Shown: piece by piece, positions 9,150 to 18,134 of the stretch
Numbering within the stretch: the first letter of the stretch is position 1
Layout of the letters: the number at the start of each line of letters is the position of its first letter
Source of the DNA: Candidatus Terraquivivens yellowstonensis
GTDB lineage: Archaea; Thermoproteota; Nitrososphaeria_A; Caldarchaeales; Wolframiiraptoraceae
DNA: 64,000 nucleotides
Assembly: GCA_023539445.1 (NCBI GenBank)
Contig: JAKCEW010000001.1
Coordinates: 177,503 to 241,502 of the forward strand
Reading direction: 5' to 3'
Made by a program: the position numbers and the translations under genes
The notes under the pieces: generated by a model
What the model saw: only the letters and a program-made list of their open reading frames with translations
What the model was told of the DNA's origin: nothing
Database searches by the model: none

Positions 9150-9827
9150 TCACGACATACTCTGACGTAACTCTACTAATTTATCCGCTAGTAATATAGC
9201 GTTCTCCTTAAGCTTATTTTCCGTGTTATTAACCCAAATAGCCTTTATGGATCCCCTTTCTATCAATAACCTGTAGAGCTCCCTTACTTCTTCCTGTAAG
9301 CGTGAATCAAGCTCATAGGATAAGTCGGCTGAATGCGCCTTGCTAGATTTTGATATGGCACGTCTTAACCTCACCTCTTCCTCCACATCAACAATTATGT
9401 ATATATCTGGTCTAACAAATATGTCCTGACCTAAATTCTCAAACAATTTGAGAAGTTTTTCAACATCTTCAAAATTTGCTGCCTTTCCATGCTTGGTTTT
9501 TAGGATCGCAATTCCATAAACTATCGAGCATAGGTAATATCTATCTATAAACTCGAAATGTGGCCTAAAATTATCTATCTGCATTCTTATGAGCTTAGAA
9601 TCGTCAGCTGTGTTGGCGGCAAAGAGAAGCATCCTAGTAAACCCATCAACCCCTTGCGTGTTTCCATACTCTAAAGCAAACCTGCCCGTCTGAGTATCTC
9701 CTGGTGTCTTATAAGTCTCGACACGGTAACCTTTTTTTGATAACAAATCCTTCACGGCACACATCAAGCTCGTCTTTCCAGAGCCGTCAGTCCCTTCCCA
9801 AACCACGATTAAGGTTTCTTTAGACAA
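9150..9827 (-). CDS. tmk: Thymidylate kinase
   Basis: Phosphorylates dTMP to dTDP. The P-loop EGTDGSGKTS is at residues 11-20 and the DRY-type motif FEFIDRYYLCS is near residue 90. A LID-like Arg-rich segment (EEEVRLRRAISKS) follows. Length (225 aa) fits. First gene of the leftward tmk-thpR-cca-kinase operon; its promoter lies in the 135-bp gap shared with the divergent rpoP. Confidence 0.88.
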   Translation of the reverse strand: MSKETLIVVWEGTDGSGKTSLMCAVKDLLSKKGYRVETYKTPGDTQTGRFALEYGNTQGVDGFTRMLLFAANTADDSKLIRMQIDNFRPHFEFIDRYYLCSIVYGIAILKTKHGKAANFEDVEKLLKLFENLGQDIFVRPDIYIIVDVEEEVRLRRAISKSSKAHSADLSYELDSRLQEEVRELYRLLIERGSIKAIWVNNTENKLKENAILLADKLVELRQSMS

Positions 9828-9962
9828 ACGCCATTCACCATTTAAACGAGGCCTTTCTCCGAATCCTCATACACTCTATATAAGCTTACTTAGCAAAAGA
9901 GGTTTAGCAACTCAGAAACATTTATCGAGAACCACCTTTTAAGACATCACGGGTGACGGACA

Positions 9963-10154
9963 ATGTCCGAGCAACGTATATTATATGAGTGTGTCTGGTG
10001 TAGGAGGGTATTCGAGAAGGACAAGTTATCGAAGGTCTCTGAGACGAGATGCCCATACTGCGGCTTTAATGTCATCAAAAAATCGAAGGCTGGAAGGACG
10101 AAGCTTATAGAAACATCAAAGATAGATACAGAGAGCAAAGGTCTCATCAGCTAG
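9963..10154 (+). CDS. rpoP: DNA-directed RNA polymerase subunit P
   Basis: Small zinc-ribbon subunit of archaeal RNA polymerase (Rpb12 homologue) that helps Rpo3/Rpo10 assembly and open-complex formation. CVWC near the N-terminus and the hallmark TRCPYCGFNVI form the four-Cys zinc site. At 63 aa it has a slightly longer tail than usual. Its stop overlaps the stop of the convergent hypothetical gene by 4 bp. Confidence 0.88.
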   Translation: MSEQRILYECVWCRRVFEKDKLSKVSETRCPYCGFNVIKKSKAGRTKLIETSKIDTESKGLIS

Positions 10155-10834
10155 CTAATGAGGGGATAAACTTCTTCGAATATGCATTGTACGAAATCCT
10201 CCTCCGGCATCTTGGTAAATGATGTAACAACGCAGTTTCGTGTCAATCCCATTACTGCGCTGTTCCTTCTGCTTGTAAAAACTATGTACCATATCTTCCC
10301 GTGTGCTAGGTATTCTTCATATAAGGGCGAATTCTTGAGTGCATCACCATAAAGCGCAAGCTTGTTCACGGAAGGTATGTCAATGTTGTCAAAGTATATG
10401 ACTTTTGTTCCCTCTGGATTTCTTTCGTGAAACTCTTGAAGTGTTTCAGGCTTAATGTTCGCCTCAACTATTGCCTTATAAGATAAGAATAGTAGTTGGC
10501 TAAGCATGGATGCTATTGCATTAGCAAAATGCTTCTCTTGAACTACCGTAAGTAGCAATTTATCCTTAAGCTTGCTGAATATTATTCTAGCATCTACAGT
10601 CTTAAGTACGGGTCTAAGTTTACCACGCTGGTTGACATAGATTAGCTTATCCCTGCTTATTATGCCTGATAAATGTTCACCCTCGATTTTGAGGTCTCTC
10701 ACTTCCACTAACAACTCGAATTCTTCTTCACCCTCCTTCTGAATTTCAACGGACCTATAATCCCTTAATTTATCCGCTAATTCCTCTAACGATGTGTCGA
10801 CTTTAATCCTGAATATCTTGGCAGCTAGCGGCAT
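10151..10834 (-). CDS. Conserved-looking hypothetical protein
   Basis: I do not recognise this 227-aa protein. It is soluble with no clear signal or membrane segment. The N-terminal third (residues ~1-75) is rich in charged alternating beta/alpha segments, and the C-terminal half (residues ~110-227) is mixed alpha/beta with two Cys (195 and 211 region). It is followed by convergent rpoP with a 4-bp overlap and preceded by a 154-bp gap that contains a perfect 16-bp palindrome. Base use resembles its neighbours, so it is likely a real gene. Confidence 0.6.
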   Translation of the reverse strand: MPLAAKIFRIKVDTSLEELADKLRDYRSVEIQKEGEEEFELLVEVRDLKIEGEHLSGIISRDKLIYVNQRGKLRPVLKTVDARIIFSKLKDKLLLTVVQEKHFANAIASMLSQLLFLSYKAIVEANIKPETLQEFHERNPEGTKVIYFDNIDIPSVNKLALYGDALKNSPLYEEYLAHGKIWYIVFTSRRNSAVMGLTRNCVVTSFTKMPEEDFVQCIFEEVYPLIS

Positions 10835-10889
10835 CCCAAACAGCCGAGAACTTTAAGAATCCATAGCCTATTTTACCTTTTAATTGTTG

Positions 10890-10905
10890 ATAAACACGTG
10901 TTTAT
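10890..10905. promoter_or_regulatory. Perfect 16-bp palindrome, candidate operator
   Basis: ATAAACAC-GTGTTTAT is a perfect inverted repeat with no spacer. It lies 56 bp upstream of the start of the 10151-10834 gene and 84 bp downstream of the PqqD-like gene, both leftward. This fits a dimeric repressor site near the -50 region, but no regulator is identified. Confidence 0.4.
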
Positions 10906-10988
10906 ATTAACAACTTACCCAACAAGACTATCTGCGTCCTTGGCTTTTTGTGTAAGTAAAAGAGACCTCCAGAAATTAATAGGTAAGC

Positions 10989-11255
10989 CTAAGGGGTGGT
11001 ATACTCTACCAGTTTAGCCTCCTTAAGCTTACCGATTAATTCTGAGAGTGCCTCCTTTACTTCCCCTGTATCCCTGTTCACTGCCTCTGCAATCTCTTTG
11101 GTAAGCTCATCGAATGTCTTACCATCGCATACGTTCCAAATGTATACGACAATTTCGCTCGCGATATAGGCTTCATTGTCTTCGTTAACTAGTAGCAGTT
11201 TTCCCTCTTCATCCCTTAATGCTGTACCCTTACGGGTTATCCTGATACTTTCCAT
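10989..11255 (-). CDS. PqqD-like protein (stand-alone RRE domain)
   Basis: Small 88-aa protein of the PqqD fold. PqqD domains bind peptide leader sequences in PQQ and other RiPP pathways, but many archaeal solo versions have unknown roles. Family features: an N-terminal beta segment (ALRDEEGKLLLVNEDNEAYI), the aromatic 'SEIVVYIWNVCDG' turn, then two helices ending in LIGKLKEAKLVE. No radical SAM partner or cognate peptide gene is adjacent. Upstream lies a gene-poor stretch of about 0.5 kb. Confidence 0.75.
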   Translation of the reverse strand: MESIRITRKGTALRDEEGKLLLVNEDNEAYIASEIVVYIWNVCDGKTFDELTKEIAEAVNRDTGEVKEALSELIGKLKEAKLVEYTTP

Positions 11256-11751
11256 GAACTTTCTATAAAGTCATACTATTTAAAGCATTCCTTCGGACTA
11301 ATTCTGCAGAACATACCATGCGTATGACTCCTTCAAACGATTTTTCCTAAAAATAATAGGCATACAACCGTGATGATTTTTCAATTCCGTGAAATTTATG
11401 TTGAAAATTCTGAAGGCAGCTTGTCGTACTGCCTAATCAGTATAACTTTCGCCGATTCTGTAGCCTAAAAGATACCCAGCGTTACCGTAGGAAGGAAAAG
11501 CGCATTCAAAGCCAATACGTTCTTTTTGACCTGTATTTAAGAAATGTTTCGGTAACATGGCTAAGTCGTACAAGTAAGTTGACGACCGCCGCATGCCCCA
11601 TGTTAGGGTAACGCGAAGGCATGGTATTTATGTGTCTAATTGACGAAAAATTGATTTTTTAATTTTTAAAAAACCGGCAAAATGATGTGCATTTTGTATA
11701 AATGCTTAATAATAAGTCATTTTATTGACACAATAACAAAGGTGTAACCTG
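11256..11751. other. 496-bp gap with no recognised gene
   Basis: No convincing coding region: the longest reading begins at an ATG near 11371 and gives only ~31 residues. There is a hairpin CATGCC...GGCATG (11592-11597 / 11618-11623) followed ~30 bp later by a run of six Ts (11655-11660), compatible with a small RNA and terminator. A/T-rich promoter-like sequence precedes the asparagine synthetase gene. I cannot assign an RNA family. Confidence 0.45.
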
Positions 11752-12741
11752 ATGGAGAAGCTAACATTCGCCGAATTGGAAAAACTGGAGAGGTCCTACC
11801 TTCTTGTTAGGACTCCAAAAATGAAGACCGTGCTGAAGGTACAAGCTGAAATATTTAAGGGGATAAGGGATTATTTAGATTCGGAAGGCTTTACGGAACT
11901 CTTGCCACCGATAATAGGTCCAGTTACGGATCCTGGTATAAGGGGGGCTAAGCAGGTTACAATAGATTTCTACGGCAAAGAGTACAAAGTGATGAGTAGC
12001 GCAATACTTTACAAACAGATGATGGCAACGGCTCTAGGAAAGATATACTTCTTTTCGCCCAACGTTAGGCTCGAACCGCTTGAGACGGCTTACACTGGTA
12101 GGCACCTCGTGGAGTTCGTTCAAGTAGACGTCGAAGAGGCATATGTTGATTATCATGGTGCGATGAGGACGGCCGAGAGACTGTTAGCACACACACTTGG
12201 CTACGTTAAAGATGCCTGCCTTAGACAACTTGAGGAATTAGGTAGGGACTTAAAGGTATACAAACCGCCATATCCTAGGCTGACCTATTCCGAAGCTTTG
12301 GAAATACTCGCTAAGAACGGACATCGTATTAAATACGGTATTGAGATACCTTGGGAAGCGGAAGAACTGTTATCGAAGCTGATGCCCGAGCCCTTCTTCA
12401 TAATGGAATACCCGAAAGGTTCAAGAGGTTTCTACGATATGGAAGATCCTGCGAGACCTGGGATACTTAGAGATTTTGACCTACTCTATCCCGAAGGTTA
12501 CGGCGAAGCAGTATCCGGAGCTGAGCGCGAATACACTTACGAGAAAGTAGTTGAAAGGATGCGTGAGAATGGTGAGGATCCAGCTAAGTATGGTTGGTAT
12601 CTTGAAATGCTTCGAGAAGGCATAGTACCTACGTCTGGATTTGGAATAGGGGTAGAAAGGCTCACTAGGTTTATATGCGGTTTAAGAACCGTTTGGGAAG
12701 CAAGGCCTTACCCGAAGGTGGCAGGAATATATTCGCCATAG
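11752..12741 (+). CDS. Archaeal asparagine synthetase (AspRS-like core, AS-AR type)
   Basis: Makes asparagine from aspartate, ammonia and ATP. The protein is a class II aminoacyl-tRNA synthetase catalytic core closely related to AspRS/AsnRS. Motif 2 (FSPNVRLEPLETAYTGRHLVEFVQVDVE) and motif 3 (GFGIGVERLTRF) are intact. The N-terminal OB-fold anticodon-binding domain is missing, and at 329 aa it is ~100 residues shorter than a full synthetase. This matches the Pyrococcus abyssi asparagine synthetase family. A full archaeal AspRS is encoded at 53.7 kb, so this copy is unlikely to charge tRNA. Confidence 0.85.
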   Translation: MEKLTFAELEKLERSYLLVRTPKMKTVLKVQAEIFKGIRDYLDSEGFTELLPPIIGPVTDPGIRGAKQVTIDFYGKEYKVMSSAILYKQMMATALGKIYFFSPNVRLEPLETAYTGRHLVEFVQVDVEEAYVDYHGAMRTAERLLAHTLGYVKDACLRQLEELGRDLKVYKPPYPRLTYSEALEILAKNGHRIKYGIEIPWEAEELLSKLMPEPFFIMEYPKGSRGFYDMEDPARPGILRDFDLLYPEGYGEAVSGAEREYTYEKVVERMRENGEDPAKYGWYLEMLREGIVPTSGFGIGVERLTRFICGLRTVWEARPYPKVAGIYSP

Positions 12742-12776
12742 TTCAAAAATAATTTAATATACAACACATAATATAG

Positions 12777-13601
12777 TTGACGAACATGGTATCTGCCGCC
12801 GAGGTCTTAAAGATTAATGCGAGCGAGACCAAAGCATTAATCCTTGAATTCTTAAGGAATTTACTCGAAGAGTCTGGTGCAGATGGTTATGTCTTGGGTC
12901 TGAGCGGTGGTGTCGATTCTTCAGTTGTGGCTAAACTTTGCGTTGAAGCGGTTGGACGGAAAAAAGTACTAGGTCTTTTTATGCCCTCCGATACGACACC
13001 CCAAGAGGATGCACTGGATGCGGAGCGTTTTGCATCTATGCTGGATATAGAATATGAAGTTATAGACATCACATCGATTTCGGATTATTTGGCCAATATA
13101 TGCAAGCACGGGCCTCAGGCATCGGTCTTGGCTAAAGGCAACATAAAGCCTAGGGTCAGAATGACCCTGCTGTATTATCACGCGAACATATTGAATAGGC
13201 TGGTAGCTGGTACGGGAAATAGAAGCGAACTCTTAATTGGGTATTACACAAAATACGGAGATGGTGGCGTTGATTGCCTACCGATTGGCAATCTGTACAA
13301 AACACAAGTGAGACAACTAGCAGAACATTTAGGAATACCGTCGAACATAATTTGGAAGACACCAACAGCCGGACTTTGGAAAGGTCAGACGGATGAAGGT
13401 GAGATAGGCTTAAAGTATGAACAGCTTGATTTGCTTCTATATTACTTGTGCGATTTGGGCATGGATATCGAAGCGGCATCGAAATTAGTTAATATACAAA
13501 CGGAACTGGCGAAGAACGTTCTTATGCGTATAAAAAGGAGTGAACATAAAAGACGGCCTATACCAATGCCACCTATTCCCGCTCCGCTCATGCAGAGATA
13601 A
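12777..13601 (+). CDS. nadE: NAD+ synthetase, ammonia-dependent
   Basis: Last step of NAD biosynthesis: amidates deamido-NAD using ATP and ammonia. The PP-loop LSGGVDSS is at residues ~43-50. The TGNRSELLIGYYTKYGDGGVD segment and the KTPTAGLWKGQTDEGEIG loop are diagnostic. There is no glutaminase domain, so ammonia is the nitrogen donor. The start is either TTG 12777 or ATG 12786. Its 3' end overlaps the convergent EVE gene by 14 bp. Confidence 0.93.
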   Translation: MTNMVSAAEVLKINASETKALILEFLRNLLEESGADGYVLGLSGGVDSSVVAKLCVEAVGRKKVLGLFMPSDTTPQEDALDAERFASMLDIEYEVIDITSISDYLANICKHGPQASVLAKGNIKPRVRMTLLYYHANILNRLVAGTGNRSELLIGYYTKYGDGGVDCLPIGNLYKTQVRQLAEHLGIPSNIIWKTPTAGLWKGQTDEGEIGLKYEQLDLLLYYLCDLGMDIEAASKLVNIQTELAKNVLMRIKRSEHKRRPIPMPPIPAPLMQR

Positions 13602-14037
13602 TGTACTCGAAATCTTCTTGAGTTATGGCCTTTATGCTCCCCCTAAAGCACCTGATATAGTTAGGTTTGCCTTTAAGGAAGCTTAACGTTGAAGCAAATT
13701 CTTCTATTGGTTTTAATTTTGGCCAGAACTCGGCAACCTTGAAGTCCACGGCAAGCTCAAAGAATATTGAAGGTTTGCCAAAAGCATAGAACATTTGGTC
13801 TGGTGTAAGCGGGTGAGGCTCTGTGGCCAGTTCTCCCCAACCACAGAAACCCCTCCCCTCAATACTTGTGGCATAGAAGACAGCCTTATCCCCTGGTTTA
13901 AGTTTCTTGATCCCACGTGTATTTTTGTTAAGCATCCAAAACTTGTTCTCAACCCTGTTTTTGATGATTGTTATTGCTGAAACAACGTTCCTGTCATACT
14001 TATGATCCTTGGCTATAAATATCCAGTAATTTACCAC
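13588..14037 (-). CDS. EVE-domain protein
   Basis: 149-aa protein of the EVE (PUA-like) fold, expected to bind modified bases in RNA or DNA. Typical features are the opening NYWIFIAKDHKYDRN, the WMLNKNTRGIKKLKPGDKAVFYAT strand set and the GFCGWGELATEPHP segment. Convergent with nadE, overlapping 14 bp. The target is not predictable from sequence. Confidence 0.8.
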   Translation of the reverse strand: MVNYWIFIAKDHKYDRNVVSAITIIKNRVENKFWMLNKNTRGIKKLKPGDKAVFYATSIEGRGFCGWGELATEPHPLTPDQMFYAFGKPSIFFELAVDFKVAEFWPKLKPIEEFASTLSFLKGKPNYIRCFRGSIKAITQEDFEYIISA

Positions 14038-14080
14038 AAAGTTTTACACATGCAGAAAAAAATATTTAAAATTTTTGCGG

Positions 14081-15901
14081 TCATAAAACTGTAACGGATT
14101 TTGCAAGGTTCCTGGGTTTGTCTGGATCTAAGCCCCTCTCAACTGCTAAGTAATATGCCAAGAGCTGGAACGGCAACACATAGATAATCGGGCTTAACAA
14201 TTCATGAACGTCCGGCAAGCCAATATAATCATCCGAGATTTCCATCAACTCTTTATCATCCTTGCTACCTATGGTTATTATCTTTGCACCTCTGGCTTTC
14301 ATCTCTTCGATATTCCCAATGATGGCCCTCCTAGTCTCATCCTTTGGACATACGAAGAACACCGGTACGCCCTTTTCTACAACGCTTATAGGTCCGTGCT
14401 TACTCTCGCCCGCAGGATATGCTATGCATGGTATGTAAGAAAGTTCCATGACCTTCAGTCTACCCTCAAACGCCGTTGCGGTACTTATCCCTCTACCAAG
14501 GAATATGAAAAACTTCTCTTTGGCATACTTCTTTGCCAACTCCTGCATATGTTCTTTCGTTTCTTCAAGAACATAATAGACCGTATCAGGTACCTCATAC
14601 AATCTCTCTTTAAACTCATCCATCTCATATTGTGCTATCTTGCCCCTTTTCTTTGCTAGCCTTAGGGCAAGTTGAGCAAGTACGATAAGTTGAGACGTGA
14701 AAGTCTTTGTCGCCGCAACACCGATTTCCGGCCCAGCGTTTTGTAGCAAGTAAGCCCTAGAGATTCTCGTCAAAGTTGATCCAACGACGTTTGTTATCCC
14801 AAGTATCGTCGCTGCCCTTAGTCTGGCAAACTCGAGCGCATTCAAAACATCAGCAGTTTCGCCGGACTGGCTTACAGCTAATATAACAGTCCCTATATCT
14901 ATGGAATGACCATAATTTTCTATAAACTCTGATGCTATCACCGGGTATGTTGTAAGTCTAGCCAGTTTTGAGAACATATAAGAGGCGGCAAGGCATGCAT
15001 GGTATGACGTCCCAGCCGCTATCATGAAAACTTTCTCGCCTCTATCTAAAAACTCCGTCAGAAGGTCCACGTAGGTGTCTTGCAATCTAAGGGCACTCCT
15101 TATGGTTAGAGGTTGTTCAAATATTTCTTTTAAAGTATAATGCGGAAAGCCTTGTTTCTCAGCCATCTCCAAAGTCCAATTGAGCACAATTGGATTTCTA
15201 ATGACCTTTGTACCATCTTTAACGCGGTAAATTTCATAAGATTTCGCGGTGACGACAGCAACCTCTCCATTTTGGAGGATGACTGCCCTATTGGTCTCGT
15301 CTATAAAGGCAGCAGCATCTGAAGCAACGAACATACACCCCTCGCCTATCCCTATTAGGAGTGGCATGTCTTGCTTAGCAACCAAAATCTTATCGGGCTC
15401 TCCAACATATATGGTGGCAAGAGCATAAGATCCGCTCAATCTTTTTATTGCGTTAACAAAGGCTGAGAAAAAATTCTCCCCCCTCTTTAAATTCTCTTCC
15501 AAAAGGTGAGCGACAATTTCTGTATCCGTCTTCGATACGAATTTATGATTGAGATCAAGTAGTTCTTTCTTGAGTTCCATAAAATTCTCTATTACCCCGT
15601 TGTGTACTACTGCCAGCTTATTATCACAATCTGTATGTGGATGGGCGTTAACCTTTGATGGGGCACCATGTGTTGCCCACCTTGTATGCGCTATGCCTAT
15701 ATTGCCGGGCATATCGTTGAAATTCAGTCTTTCGTTAACTTCATCTATTTTCCCTTGGTCTTTTTTTACATAAAGAATACCATTAAATATCGTGGCCATA
15801 CCGGCCGAGTCGTATCCCCTATACTCTAGGCGCTTAAGTGACTTGTAAAGTATGCCAGCAACAGCCCTGCCGTCTGTTACGCAACCTGTTATACCGCACA
15901 T
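14081..15901 (-). CDS. glmS: Glutamine--fructose-6-phosphate aminotransferase
   Basis: Makes glucosamine-6-phosphate from fructose-6-phosphate and glutamine, the entry to amino-sugar synthesis. The N-terminal glutaminase domain begins M-CGITGCV; I chose the ATG at 15901 so that the catalytic Cys follows the initiator Met, as maturation requires. GTG 15910 is an upstream alternative. The two SIS domains follow, with AAGTSYHACL and SQSGETADVLNAL. The C-terminus PRNLAKSVTV is standard. 606 aa fits. No glmS ribozyme was seen upstream, as expected in archaea. Confidence 0.95.
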   Translation of the reverse strand: MCGITGCVTDGRAVAGILYKSLKRLEYRGYDSAGMATIFNGILYVKKDQGKIDEVNERLNFNDMPGNIGIAHTRWATHGAPSKVNAHPHTDCDNKLAVVHNGVIENFMELKKELLDLNHKFVSKTDTEIVAHLLEENLKRGENFFSAFVNAIKRLSGSYALATIYVGEPDKILVAKQDMPLLIGIGEGCMFVASDAAAFIDETNRAVILQNGEVAVVTAKSYEIYRVKDGTKVIRNPIVLNWTLEMAEKQGFPHYTLKEIFEQPLTIRSALRLQDTYVDLLTEFLDRGEKVFMIAAGTSYHACLAASYMFSKLARLTTYPVIASEFIENYGHSIDIGTVILAVSQSGETADVLNALEFARLRAATILGITNVVGSTLTRISRAYLLQNAGPEIGVAATKTFTSQLIVLAQLALRLAKKRGKIAQYEMDEFKERLYEVPDTVYYVLEETKEHMQELAKKYAKEKFFIFLGRGISTATAFEGRLKVMELSYIPCIAYPAGESKHGPISVVEKGVPVFFVCPKDETRRAIIGNIEEMKARGAKIITIGSKDDKELMEISDDYIGLPDVHELLSPIIYVLPFQLLAYYLAVERGLDPDKPRNLAKSVTVL

Positions 15902-16145
15902 GTTTTTCACATATCGGGCTTTCTAGGACTTGATAAGCTTAATTATATTCAACCTATTAGAATAAGGACGGCCAAAAATTCTAAAGACTTCGTACATATC
16001 ATTCGATAAACTAGAAAACCGTTCTCTTAAGCACCAAACGGTAGATTCATAAGATTATTAGGGTATAACGCGTGAACTATGCGGAGGCAGGATTGATAAA
16101 AAGGTATTAGTCTTTGCTGAATTCCTTTCCTCTGGGTCGTAGGAC

Positions 16146-16934
16146 TTGGTAAGGTTTTCCTTAAGACGTATTCAAGAAAGGCTTGTCCCAAAATCCGAAA
16201 ACCAAAGCCAAGGTAATATAGACACCCAAAATTATGAAATTCTGGTACAAAAGATTGAGGACTCTTTAACAAACCTGTCCGTCCAGGTTAATAAGCTACG
16301 GATGAGGTATCAGAATATGCTATCTAGAAGCAAAGAGTATTTTGAAAGATGTATAGATGCTTTAGTTGCTAGGGACAATGAAAGGGCCAAGATGTATGCT
16401 GTTGAAATAGTAGAAATAAAAAGGCTGGCTGACATAGTTGTGAGATGTTGCCTAGTCCTTGAGCAGATAAAGGTTAGGCTTGAAACAATATTAGAACTGG
16501 GCGAAGTGATGGGTCTGATAGTCCCATTAACCTCAATAATAGAGGCAGTTGAAAAGGAAGTATCGCTTGTCGTTCCCGAGGCATCGAATAGTCTCAGGGA
16601 ACTCGCGGAGACCATAGAAGACTTCACTTCCTCATCTTCAGCATATGTTGATACAACACCGACCGGTGATGTTCAGATCAATAAAGACGCAGAAAGCATC
16701 CTAGAAGAAGCAAGAAGAATAGCAGCAGAGCAGGTGAGGAAGAGCTTCCCAGAAGTGCCAGTTCTGACAGAAGAAGAACGCATGGTTTACTCCTACATCA
16801 TGAAGTGTGGTGATGAGTTAGACATAACAAAGTGTGCGTCAGAACTTGGACTTAATGTATCGCAAGTGAAGGTTGTTATAAGTAGCCTTCAAGAAAAAGG
16901 GTTAATAGAGGTGCAAAGTACCGAGATGACATGA
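16146..16934 (+). CDS. cdvB: CdvB, ESCRT-III-like cell-division protein
   Basis: ESCRT-III homologue that forms the constricting division ring in Cdv-based archaea. Residues ~30-165 are the long-helix ESCRT-III core. The SFPEVPVLTEEE segment (200-211) resembles a MIM2 motif that docks the CdvC MIT domain. Residues ~212-258 form a winged-helix domain (DITKCASELGLNVSQVKVVISSLQEKGLIEV) known in CdvB to bind CdvA. The start appears to be TTG. It is convergent with cdvC, with only 14 bp between stops, rather than in one operon. cdvA is not in this window. Confidence 0.85.
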   Translation: MVRFSLRRIQERLVPKSENQSQGNIDTQNYEILVQKIEDSLTNLSVQVNKLRMRYQNMLSRSKEYFERCIDALVARDNERAKMYAVEIVEIKRLADIVVRCCLVLEQIKVRLETILELGEVMGLIVPLTSIIEAVEKEVSLVVPEASNSLRELAETIEDFTSSSSAYVDTTPTGDVQINKDAESILEEARRIAAEQVRKSFPEVPVLTEEERMVYSYIMKCGDELDITKCASELGLNVSQVKVVISSLQEKGLIEVQSTEMT

Positions 16935-16948
16935 AATATTTTAAGTTT

Positions 16949-18070
16949 TTAAGTTGCGTACTTGGCCGCCCATTCTTCCAACTTCTTGAGGTTTTCCATA
17001 ATTATTGATGACTTCCTCTTACTAATGACCTCTAAGAAATCCTGCATTTCTATCGCTCTAGGCTCCGTCTTTTCAGCGTTACCTTCTTCAAAAAATTCCC
17101 TAGCGACCTTCAGTTGGACTTCCATACAAATATCGTGAATATCGGCCGCTGAATATCCTTCCGTCATGACTGCAAGTTGCCATGTATCAACGGATTGGCC
17201 GAGTTTAAGGTCTTTGGTGTAGTAAGAAAATAAGGCAGCCCTAGCATTAAGATTTGGTAAAGGAACGTATATTCGCTTCTGAAAACGTCTGATGAATGGT
17301 TCATCAAGCATCCAAGGTTTATTTGTCGCTCCTATCACATACAAGTACTCCTTCTTACCCTTCTCGGTTAGACTATCCATCTCCTTTAGTAGCTGATTCC
17401 TTGCCCTAGCCTCACCGCCTACCTCGATATATCTAACAGATGTCAGCGAATCTATTTCGTCTATAAATATTATAGCTGCGCCCTGCTTTTTGCAAGCATT
17501 CCTAGCTGTCGCGAAAAGCTGTGCTATGTTTTTCTCGGACTCTCCCAACCATTTTGACATAACTGTTGCAGCATCCACGTAGAAGAATGCAGCATCCATT
17601 TCATTAGCAACGGCGGCGCCCACTAGTGTCTTACCGCAACCAGGAGGCCCAAATAACAGTATACCAGTAGGCCATCCTAAGGGGAATAATTCCGGCTTCA
17701 ACTTTGGGTATACTATGCTTTCCCTTATCGCCCTCTTAACCTCGTCTATTCCTATTATGTCTTCCCAGTTAACTCTAGGCCTATCCTTAAGTATCCATTC
17801 AGTCCCCTCTTCAACACCGGCGGCCTTAGCATCCCCCTCAGAAACAATAACCCTTTTTGCATCTATAAGCTGAAGCCTTCTTTGGTATTCGCGAATCTTC
17901 TCAAGATACACCGAACGTATTGTTTCGTCTTCTGTCATGAAATAAAGTTTCGTCAGAATGTCAATAGTCTCTTTGTACTTTACGTAGGCCTTTTCTTTTG
18001 CACCTATCCTATCTAAGTAAACGGCTTCCTTAGCCTTTTCAGCTGCCATTCTTTCAAGCTCGTTAAACAT
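16949..18070 (-). CDS. cdvC: CdvC, Vps4-like AAA ATPase
   Basis: AAA ATPase that remodels ESCRT-III (CdvB) polymers at division. N-terminal MIT helices (residues ~1-75) are followed by a linker and one AAA module. Walker A GPPGCGKT is at 141-148, Walker B IFIDEID at 201-207, and arginine-finger region FIRRFQKR near 265. The ring-pore loop is KWLGES. 373 aa is standard. Faces cdvB tail to tail. Confidence 0.92.
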   Translation of the reverse strand: MFNELERMAAEKAKEAVYLDRIGAKEKAYVKYKETIDILTKLYFMTEDETIRSVYLEKIREYQRRLQLIDAKRVIVSEGDAKAAGVEEGTEWILKDRPRVNWEDIIGIDEVKRAIRESIVYPKLKPELFPLGWPTGILLFGPPGCGKTLVGAAVANEMDAAFFYVDAATVMSKWLGESEKNIAQLFATARNACKKQGAAIIFIDEIDSLTSVRYIEVGGEARARNQLLKEMDSLTEKGKKEYLYVIGATNKPWMLDEPFIRRFQKRIYVPLPNLNARAALFSYYTKDLKLGQSVDTWQLAVMTEGYSAADIHDICMEVQLKVAREFFEEGNAEKTEPRAIEMQDFLEVISKRKSSIIMENLKKLEEWAAKYAT

Positions 18071-18134
18071 GACCCAACCAAAAACCCCAAAAGGTTGCTA
18101 ATATAATCTTCTACAGATCAAAGGTTGACAATTC

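Noticed and set aside
11371-11420. GTGATGA ... CTGA pattern in the 11.3-11.4 kb gap, as a C/D box RNA
   Set aside because: Only 44 nt between boxes and no C'/D' pair; the pattern is expected by chance in A/T-rich sequence.
11371-11466. 31-residue reading frame beginning at an ATG in the gap upstream of the asparagine synthetase
   Set aside because: Too short, no ribosome-binding site, and no recognisable motif.
14081-15910. glmS ribozyme or riboswitch upstream of glmS
   Set aside because: No glmS ribozyme is known in archaea and nothing similar is visible before 15910.
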